In this document: positions 35,673-39,894 of the stretch, piece after piece
Layout: the number at the start of each line of letters is the position of its first letter
Position numbering within the stretch: position 1 is the stretch's first letter
IMG/VR virus record: IMGVR_UViG_3300040770_000377
Coordinates: 1-39,894 of that record
Length of the DNA: 39,894 nucleotides
Source: a virus
Strand: one strand, 5' to 3'
Notes under the pieces: model-generated
Told to the model about the DNA's origin: nothing
Databases searched by the model: none
Seen by the model: only the letters and a program-made list of their open reading frames with translations
Translations under genes and position numbers: made by a program

Positions 35673-35931
35673 TGATTGGTTTTTTCATAATGTCCTTTGT
35701 GGAAAACCTGCTTTTCTGAAGTTTCAGATCAGAGGAAAACCATATACAAGTTACTCCTAGCAAAGCCACTCGATCGCCTGAGGCAACCGGAAGTTTATCT
35801 ATAGATTGTACAATCATAAAAGGCCTGTTTGGTATGTCGTGTTTTACCATTACGATGTCTCCTGAGGAGAAGAATATTTTTTCAATTCTAGGTCTGAGGG
35901 CCTTCTCCTCTACGGCTGTAGTATTTTCCAT
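35665..35931 (-). CDS. Small beta-barrel protein, YodC/DUF2158-like pattern
   Basis: The 88-residue protein fits the pattern of the small YodC-like family (DUF2158): GDIVMVKHDIPNRPFMIV at about 24-41 ('GDvV-K...p-m-V') and TCIWFSSDLKLQKSRF at about 61-76 ('vxCqWF......lxxxxF'). The Cys-x-Trp-Phe element is the strongest part of the match. Such proteins are SH3-like and of uncertain function. There is no nuclease or membrane feature. It sits between the PD-(D/E)XK gene (6 bp gap) and the small-terminase-position gene (8 bp overlap). The domain assignment is by pattern and remains tentative. Confidence 0.5.
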   Translation of the reverse strand: MENTTAVEEKALRPRIEKIFFSSGDIVMVKHDIPNRPFMIVQSIDKLPVASGDRVALLGVTCIWFSSDLKLQKSRFSTKDIMKKPIND

Positions 35932-35937
35932 ATCATA

Positions 35938-36831
35938 TTAAATTAGTCTGTAAGGGTTCTCCAGGTAGACGGGGTCTTTGGATGAATCGTATATTTTATC
36001 TTTGTAATGTTTATATTTTGCATGCAGCACGCCGTCGGTAGTAACCCAGATCTTCATCGGGATCGTGTGAACAAGCTCGTAGCCTTCTGGAGTAACAACC
36101 ATAAGTCGTTTTGTTTTCACCTTCCTGCCAACGGCGCCCATCAAGTACCTGTATATCTCAAGCTGTATGCTGTAATGAGAGTAGTTTGTGTCCATCAATC
36201 TAGAGAACGGCCCGCTCATCATTTTATACTTCCGAGTAAATCTGTTGTAGTAACTCTTTCTCTCTAGCGGTTCTTTAATGAATTTGTAATCTAGAATGTG
36301 GTACTCTGTAGAGTCTTCATTACGCATCAGTAGATCCACCTGTCCCGCCATTCTAAGCTCTAGAGAGTATACTAGAAGCTCTGTTTTCGCCAACACATAT
36401 TTTGATGTCAGCTCTTTGTGTAGATCCTCCACAAAGCGTGTCTTGGCCAAGTCAGGCGCCTGCATTCCCCATTTATTAAACAAGGACTCACCGTAGCCGT
36501 GCAGGGTTGTCCCCTCAAAAGAAGCCATATCCCCAAGCATGTCCCAGGCAAAAACAAGCTGCTCCCACGTAATGGAGAGCTTGTGACGTATCACATACTT
36601 CTTAGCCTCTGGTATAGTATCAAACTCCTCATGAAAATCCTTGATCAATCCTGTCGGAGATCTGAAAGCATACTTGCTATTTTCAAAAGGTAAAACTGTA
36701 TTGTCCTGCGCATCATCCTCATGATAATACTTATGTCCTTCTTCAAGAAAGAAAACCCGTCCGTTTATGGACAGGTTTTGGCACTCTATATCTTTGCAGA
36801 ACATTTTGGGTCTCCAGTCTTCTATTAACAT
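35938..36831 (-). CDS. PD-(D/E)XK superfamily nuclease (RecB/Cas4-like)
   Basis: The 297-residue protein carries the RecB-type nuclease motifs in order: GTTLHGYGE at 107-115 (His 111 motif), an acidic E151 in TELLVYSLELRMAG, D166 in GQVDLLM, and D181-Y-K183 in HILDYKF. This family cleaves DNA, often as an exonuclease, in phage recombination, host DNA degradation and DNA end processing. Proteins of this type are a conserved part of crAss-like genomes near the terminase. The gene is transcribed with the YodC-like and terminase genes, so it may act in late DNA processing before packaging. The active-site residues all look intact. Other possible roles are host takeover or recombination. Confidence 0.85.
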   Translation of the reverse strand: MLIEDWRPKMFCKDIECQNLSINGRVFFLEEGHKYYHEDDAQDNTVLPFENSKYAFRSPTGLIKDFHEEFDTIPEAKKYVIRHKLSITWEQLVFAWDMLGDMASFEGTTLHGYGESLFNKWGMQAPDLAKTRFVEDLHKELTSKYVLAKTELLVYSLELRMAGQVDLLMRNEDSTEYHILDYKFIKEPLERKSYYNRFTRKYKMMSGPFSRLMDTNYSHYSIQLEIYRYLMGAVGRKVKTKRLMVVTPEGYELVHTIPMKIWVTTDGVLHAKYKHYKDKIYDSSKDPVYLENPYRLI

Positions 36832-36875
36832 ATCTTCTTATTTTATTCTTATTTACCAGCTAATCTTAGCTTAGT

Positions 36876-37919
36876 TTATTTTGTTGGGCAATAAAAAATA
36901 CCGCCATTTCTTTTGTAGTCAAATTCAACTGGGGCTTTGTCAAGCTCTCTTTGTGCTTTTCTGTACGCTCTTTTCTCCTGTCTCATCTCTTGCCTAGATT
37001 GCTCTGGACGAGCAATTCTTATAGGGTCCATAGATCTATCAGTAGTAGCTGGCTTTTTTAGTGCCATAATCTGAGCAGACACTTCTTTATCCCTTGCATT
37101 AATTGCAGCAGTGGTTTTGATTCCTCTAATTCCGTCAACGTCTTTGTCGGTAAATCCAAGACTAATCTGTGTTTGTTTCATGGCCTCAAGTGCCGCCATA
37201 GATTTAGTTCCCATGATTCCGTCTACTTTCACACCTAGCGTACGTTGTATCATTTTGTTTCTAGCAACCTCAGGAGAATCTTTACCGGCTCCCTCAGTTT
37301 TTAGTTTCCCAGCAGCGGTCTTTTCTTTAGATCCAGTAGGCATATTTTTTCTAACAATCTCTTCTTTTGCCGCATCTACTACAGCTTTACGATTAGCCGG
37401 ATCTACATATGAAGGTATCTTAGCGATAAAATCTTTAGTGGCCTGTCTGTCAACCGGTGCTACATAGCTAGGAATTTTATTTATGAAGTCTTTAGTAGCC
37501 TGTCTGTCAATCGGTGCCACATACTTAGGGATCTTAGCAATAAAATCTTTAGTAGACTGCCTATCAACAGGATTTACATACTTAGGTATTTTATCTATAT
37601 ATGCCTGGGAAGCTAAAGCCTGCTTTTCTTTACCGTCTTTATAAGAAGGTATCTTAGCAATAAAATCCTTAGTAACTTTACGATTAACTGGTGCTACATA
37701 GCTAGGAATTTTATCTATATAGGCCTTAGCGGCGGCAGCTTCTTTGCTAGATTTTTTGGCCCCAACAGGTGTGATCGATATTGGATTAGAATCTTGTGAA
37801 AGATCCTCCGGCTGATAAACAAGAGGCCTGCCTTTACCACCAAAATTACGGGGAGCTATTGGAATGATATTTCCCAATTGAAATGCCTGGACAGTTTTAA
37901 TATGTTTATAATAACTCAT
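36876..37919 (-). CDS. Repeat protein with peptidoglycan-binding-like motifs
   Basis: The 347-residue protein has three parts. (1) Six tandem repeats of ~19 residues at 66-180, built on (K)xF/YI-x-KIP-x-Y and ending P-x-(D/N)R-(Q/K); copy two is the most diverged. (2) Two half-repeats with peptidoglycan-binding style patterns, MIQRTLGVKVDGIMGTKSMA at 223-242 and LGFTDKDVDGIRGIKTTAAI at 254-273 (the 'Q-x-LGxxVDGxxGxxTxxA' pattern of PG_binding_1). (3) A basic, charged helix at 306-330 and a C-terminus ending in NGGIFYCPTK. There is no catalytic domain, signal peptide or membrane segment. It could be a virion protein that contacts cell wall during entry, or an internal protein. The function is not established. 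Confidence 0.7.
   Translation of the reverse strand: MSYYKHIKTVQAFQLGNIIPIAPRNFGGKGRPLVYQPEDLSQDSNPISITPVGAKKSSKEAAAAKAYIDKIPSYVAPVNRKVTKDFIAKIPSYKDGKEKQALASQAYIDKIPKYVNPVDRQSTKDFIAKIPKYVAPIDRQATKDFINKIPSYVAPVDRQATKDFIAKIPSYVDPANRKAVVDAAKEEIVRKNMPTGSKEKTAAGKLKTEGAGKDSPEVARNKMIQRTLGVKVDGIMGTKSMAALEAMKQTQISLGFTDKDVDGIRGIKTTAAINARDKEVSAQIMALKKPATTDRSMDPIRIARPEQSRQEMRQEKRAYRKAQRELDKAPVEFDYKRNGGIFYCPTK
37380..37724 (-). repeat. Six in-frame ~57-bp direct repeats
   Basis: These encode residues 66-180 of the repeat protein, six ~19-residue units. Nearly identical stretches recur (for example GCTACATAGCTAGGAATTTT near 37459 and 37692). The repeats are diverged at synonymous sites in places, so they are a protein repeat under selection, not a fresh duplication or a CRISPR array. 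Confidence 0.85.
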
Positions 37920-37959
37920 CTTGAATACATGTATTGATTAAAATTATTTTTTTATATAC

Positions 37960-37982
37960 TATCATAATACTTTATTTAGTAA
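37960..37982 (-). promoter_or_regulatory. Candidate promoter, GTATTAT motif
   Basis: On the minus strand CTAAATAAA-GTATTAT-GATAGT lies 44 bp before the ATG at 37919 and overlaps the last codons and TGA stop of the T5orf172-like gene. It shares its core with four other leaders in this window. A 12-bp palindrome (AATACATGTATT at 37924-37935) lies between it and the start codon. Confidence 0.35.
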
Positions 37983-38768
37983 TAAAAATACCTCTGAGCT
38001 AAACTCCTTGCTCTTTAAATCCACCTTTCTTAATCTAGAGTCTTTATTTTTATTTTCTTTTATGATACTAGAACCCAAGGTAGTAGACAAATAAATTATA
38101 TAATTGTTCTTAATATCGTCAACAGCGCGCTCAGAAACAGACAGCTTGCTGCCTATTAAGAGCACGTCTTCTTTATTGCCAGGAAGTATAACAGACTTAG
38201 TTCGCTGCACATATCCCAACATAACTAGGACTTCAAGGCCTACAAAATAGTACCCAAACTTGTTCTGTGATAGCTCCCATTCTGTGGTGGGGTCGTTAAG
38301 TCTAATGTTTTTGTTTTCAAGAAGGTCTTGCACCAAAGAATGCAGGGTGACGTAAGGAAGGAATACTCCTTTGTCCACGGAGGCAATAAACTCGTCAAAC
38401 TTCCCTCCAGGGCGAAACCATTCAGTTGCCCCGTTTAGTTTATAGTCTTCGTTAACTATTCTGTTATCAGCGTACTTCGCGTGCAGAATATCTTCAACGT
38501 CTTTGTTGACTAAGGCTATTGGAAGTACTTTGCCCCTAACACACAGGCTCTTAAACCTGGCATGAGGGTCAGCGGTCTTGCCTATCTTATAAATATTTTT
38601 TTGAATGTCTTTAAGAACGTAGGTGTATACAAGCTTGTTTTCGTGTGATTCGTAAATAGCTTTCTCCTGGATATCGATAATATCCTTCTTTAATCCTTTG
38701 TTCTTTGCGCGTTCTGCAGACTTCTTTCTTTCGTATGAATCTGCGCTATATGTTTTTGGTTTCTTCAC
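37962..38768 (-). CDS. T5orf172/GIY-YIG-type domain protein
   Basis: The 268-residue protein has a T5orf172 (MUG113-like, GIY-YIG superfamily) domain at about 46-132: VYTYVLKD followed by IYKIGKTADPHARFKSL (59-75, the YIG-like signature with R71), LHAKYA at 95-100, and the TEWF motif at 115-118 with candidate catalytic Glu 116. The N-terminal 40 residues are Lys-rich and the C-terminal half is helical and unassigned. Domains of this type occur in phage and mobile-element nucleases or regulators, often fused to DNA-binding or antirepressor parts. Expected acts are DNA cleavage or binding; which of these applies here is not determined. It overlaps the winged-helix gene by 23 bp, so the two are co-expressed and may be partners. 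Confidence 0.75.
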   Translation of the reverse strand: MKKPKTYSADSYERKKSAERAKNKGLKKDIIDIQEKAIYESHENKLVYTYVLKDIQKNIYKIGKTADPHARFKSLCVRGKVLPIALVNKDVEDILHAKYADNRIVNEDYKLNGATEWFRPGGKFDEFIASVDKGVFLPYVTLHSLVQDLLENKNIRLNDPTTEWELSQNKFGYYFVGLEVLVMLGYVQRTKSVILPGNKEDVLLIGSKLSVSERAVDDIKNNYIIYLSTTLGSSIIKENKNKDSRLRKVDLKSKEFSSEVFLLLNKVL

Positions 38769-39528
38769 TTGAGTCGTGCTTTAGCATCTCAATCTTTTTA
38801 AGCAACACTTCAATACGTTTGTTAAGCACTACGATCTCTTCCTCAAAAGAAGCAAAGTTTTCGAAGATGTTAACTTTCGCACGAAGTTCCCTGTGCTCTA
38901 AGAGAAGTTTTTCTTCAGAATCCAACATAATGCTAGACACGTCTAGGATCTGAATCCCTTCGCCTATAGCACTATCTAACAAGTATCCCTTGGAATCTAA
39001 GTCTTCCAGAATTAGGTTTAAAGCCCTTCTCGATACACCAGTTTCTTTAACAAGAGCGGTAATGTTGCTGATGTTTGAAATTCTTTTTTCTCCTAGCATG
39101 ATGACTTTTATTATAAAAGCCTTCACGGAATGGGAGAGGTCCGGTCGAGAAATGAATGAGTAGGTTATGATTTGGTATTTGATTCGTAATTTGAGAATAT
39201 TGGAAACGTAAGAAGTGCCTATTTTGTTTCTGAAAAAGGAAGTTATTATCCCTTTATCCTCCAGGTCTTTAATGCATTTTCTTACAGTGTTCTTGCTCAA
39301 CCCCAGTACGGTAGTAAATGTTTCTAGTGAAAGAATTCTCCTGTCACCTCCTAATTTATAAGTAGAATCCAGAAACTGGTCTATATCTATAAAAGCCAAA
39401 ACGATTAGGCTTTTTGAGTCTATGTTATCGAGCTGGAAAGGAACCCTGGAATGTTTTCCAAAAGCTGTGTCTTCCTTACCTCTGTGGGTTTCTATCTTTA
39501 TCTTGTTGGTCTTATTTACTGCTGTCAT
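38746..39528 (-). CDS. Tandem winged-helix DNA-binding protein with C-terminal coiled coil
   Basis: The 260-residue protein has two winged-helix/helix-turn-helix units. HTH1 is at about 66-98 (LSLETFTTVLGLSKNTVRKC then IKDLEDKGII) and HTH2 at about 153-185 (ISNITALVKETGVSRRALNL then ILEDLDSKGYLL). Each has the classic 'recognition helix, linker, xLexxGxI wing' layout. A charged coiled coil at about 203-250 suggests dimerisation. Tandem wHTH proteins are known as plasmid/phage replication initiators (RepL-like) and as transcription regulators. It is the first gene of the minus-strand cluster, next to the divergence region, so it might control late transcription or replication. Which of these is correct is not visible. 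It overlaps the following gene by 23 bp. Confidence 0.75.
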   Translation of the reverse strand: MTAVNKTNKIKIETHRGKEDTAFGKHSRVPFQLDNIDSKSLIVLAFIDIDQFLDSTYKLGGDRRILSLETFTTVLGLSKNTVRKCIKDLEDKGIITSFFRNKIGTSYVSNILKLRIKYQIITYSFISRPDLSHSVKAFIIKVIMLGEKRISNISNITALVKETGVSRRALNLILEDLDSKGYLLDSAIGEGIQILDVSSIMLDSEEKLLLEHRELRAKVNIFENFASFEEEIVVLNKRIEVLLKKIEMLKHDSSEETKNI

Positions 39529-39579
39529 TTCTTATATATCTAGTGGATAAATGTACTGAAAATATGCATGATCCCTCTC

Positions 39580-39600
39580 TAATAATACACTATTTTAATG
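39580..39600 (-). promoter_or_regulatory. Candidate promoter, GTATTAT motif
   Basis: On the minus strand TTAAAATAGT-GTATTAT-TAGAGA lies 53 bp before the ATG at 39528 and could drive the minus-strand operon that begins with the winged-helix gene. No host-type TAnnTTTG element with a correct -33 was found for this strand. Confidence 0.4.
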
Positions 39601-39658
39601 TAATGCACCCTCTGGATAAAGTTCCATGAAAAACTCTGAAAAATAAATACTGCTTTTG

Positions 39659-39688
39659 TTGCAAGGCAGCATATTTTTGCTATATTTG
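39659..39688 (+). promoter_or_regulatory. Bacteroidetes-type promoter (TTG-N19-TATATTTG)
   Basis: TTG at 39659-39661 and TATATTTG at 39681-39688 match the -33/-7 consensus of Bacteroidetes primary-sigma promoters (TTTG, 19-21 bp spacer, TAnnTTTG); the last base of the -33 box could also be read within TTTTG at 39654-39658 with a 22 bp spacer. The expected start of RNA is near 39693-39697, just at the following ATG. It points into the tRNA direction. Confidence 0.65.
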
Positions 39689-39693
39689 TAATC

Positions 39694-39762
39694 ATGAAAG
39701 CAATACTACTTCATATAGAACAACCACGACCGCTACTTTGTAACGGAGGAACTTCTGTATGA
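39694..39762 (+). CDS. Possible 22-codon leader ORF (speculative)
   Basis: The ATG at 39694 opens MKAILLHIEQPRPLLCNGGT followed by SV and a TGA at 39760-39762. It has no Shine-Dalgarno upstream, and the ATG lies at the predicted transcription start, so if translated it would be leaderless. It contains two Pro codons (CCA, CCG) two codons apart and lies before a terminator and a tRNA-Pro. A GGAGG at 39745-39749 sits near a second ATG at 39759 that opens only three codons. A chance ORF is quite possible. Confidence 0.25.
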   Translation: MKAILLHIEQPRPLLCNGGTSV

Positions 39763-39800
39763 TAGGCTGATTAAATAAAAATCGTCTTAGACACATATAC

Positions 39801-39829
39801 AAAATCCTTCTAGCAATAGAGGGATTTTT
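39801..39829 (+). terminator. Stem-loop terminator or attenuator before tRNA-Pro
   Basis: A 12-bp stem (AAAATCCTTCTA at 39801-39812 with TAGAGGGATTTT at 39817-39828, one T-G pair) closes a GCAA tetraloop of the stable GNRA class. On the plus strand it ends in a TTTTT run. It lies 6 bp before the tRNA, with no further promoter between, so full tRNA transcription from the upstream promoter needs readthrough. Confidence 0.75.
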
Positions 39830-39835
39830 GCATTT

Positions 39836-39894
39836 CGGGGTGTAGCGTAGCCCGGTCTATCGCGCCTGCTTTGGGAGCAGGAGGTCGCAGGTTC
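39836..39894 (+). tRNA. tRNA-Pro(UGG), 5' portion (cut at window edge)
   Basis: The visible 59 nt have the standard cloverleaf: acceptor 5' strand CGGGGTG (39836-39842), D-stem GCG/CGC, anticodon stem CCTGC (39865-39869) with GCAGG (39877-39881), 7-nt loop TTTGGGA giving anticodon TGG at 39872-39874, then variable region, T-stem GCAGG and the start of the TTC loop. The 3' half of the T-arm and acceptor are beyond the edge. It closely resembles normal bacterial tRNA-Pro. Whether it is phage- or host-derived cannot be judged from half a gene. Confidence 0.93.

Noticed and set aside
37380-37724. Direct repeats that could be mistaken for a CRISPR array
   Set aside because: Units are contiguous, in frame with a protein and have no spacers of unrelated sequence.
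37924-37935. 12-bp perfect palindrome AATACATGTATT before the repeat-protein gene
   Set aside because: A single short A/T-rich palindrome; no second copy was noticed near other starts, so an operator is not supported, though it is noted in the promoter entry.
1-39528. Alternative genetic code with TAG or TGA read as an amino acid, as in some crAss-like phages
   Set aside because: Every gene has a normal length and ends at a standard stop; TAA, TAG and TGA all occur as gene ends and no gene needs readthrough.
39836-39894. tRNA-Pro as a prophage attachment site
   Set aside because: No integrase or excision gene is visible, and the tRNA is cut at the window edge so a duplicated 3' end cannot be tested; the layout fits a phage tRNA equally well.

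Overview
This window looks like the virion-assembly half of a tailed phage of the crAss-like group (Crassvirales, podovirus morphology) infecting a Bacteroidetes host, most likely a flavobacterium-type bacterium. The basis is the conserved crAss-like gene order read on the minus strand: large terminase, portal, a block of small head genes, a crAss-type major capsid protein (MCP), connector/ring-type proteins, a giant muzzle/stabilisation-type protein, then tail and fibre genes. The base composition is AT-rich with A/T-rich leaders and few clear Shine-Dalgarno sites. One plus-strand promoter fits the Bacteroidetes TTG-N19-TAnnTTTG form. All reading frames are intact under the standard code, with TAA, TAG and TGA all used as stops. 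These identifications come from recognising motifs and gene order by eye; no database search was run.

Layout, read in the direction of transcription (right to left, 39.5 kb to 1). (a) 39.53-35.67 kb: a protein with two winged helices, a T5orf172/GIY-YIG-like protein, a repeat protein with peptidoglycan-binding-like motifs, a PD-(D/E)XK nuclease and a small YodC-like protein. (b) 35.67-29.81 kb: packaging, with a possible small-terminase-position gene, the large terminase, a double GroES-like co-chaperonin and the portal. (c) 29.79-22.7 kb: head genes, including an acidic scaffold-like protein, the MCP (followed by a strong terminator) and an abundant-looking head/decoration candidate (also followed by a terminator). 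(d) 22.6-15.95 kb: connectors and the 1490-residue muzzle-like protein. (e) 15.95-2.4 kb: seven tail/fibre genes that repeatedly reuse the same small modules, ending with a fibre carrying a self-cleaving S74 chaperone domain. (f) 2.4 kb to 1: a fibronectin type III protein, a small staphylococcal-nuclease-like protein, and an unknown protein with Pro/Thr/Glu tandem repeats that runs off the left edge.

All 33 protein genes called with any confidence are on the minus strand, tightly packed with many 1-23 bp overlaps, so they probably form a few long late transcripts. The far right end switches strand. From about 39.66 kb there is a plus-strand promoter, a possible tiny leader ORF containing two Pro codons, a strong stem-loop terminator and then the first 59 nt of tRNA-Pro(UGG), cut by the window edge. 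This looks like the divergence point towards the oppositely oriented half of the genome. No RNA polymerase, replication polymerase, lysis, integrase or CRISPR genes were seen here.

Items most worth a second look: the promoter/leader/terminator/tRNA-Pro arrangement, a GTATTAT-centred motif in five minus-strand leaders (possible phage promoter), the tandem GroES-like protein between terminase and portal, the six-repeat peptidoglycan-binding-like protein, and the reuse of one small 'VNG' domain in four consecutive tail genes.
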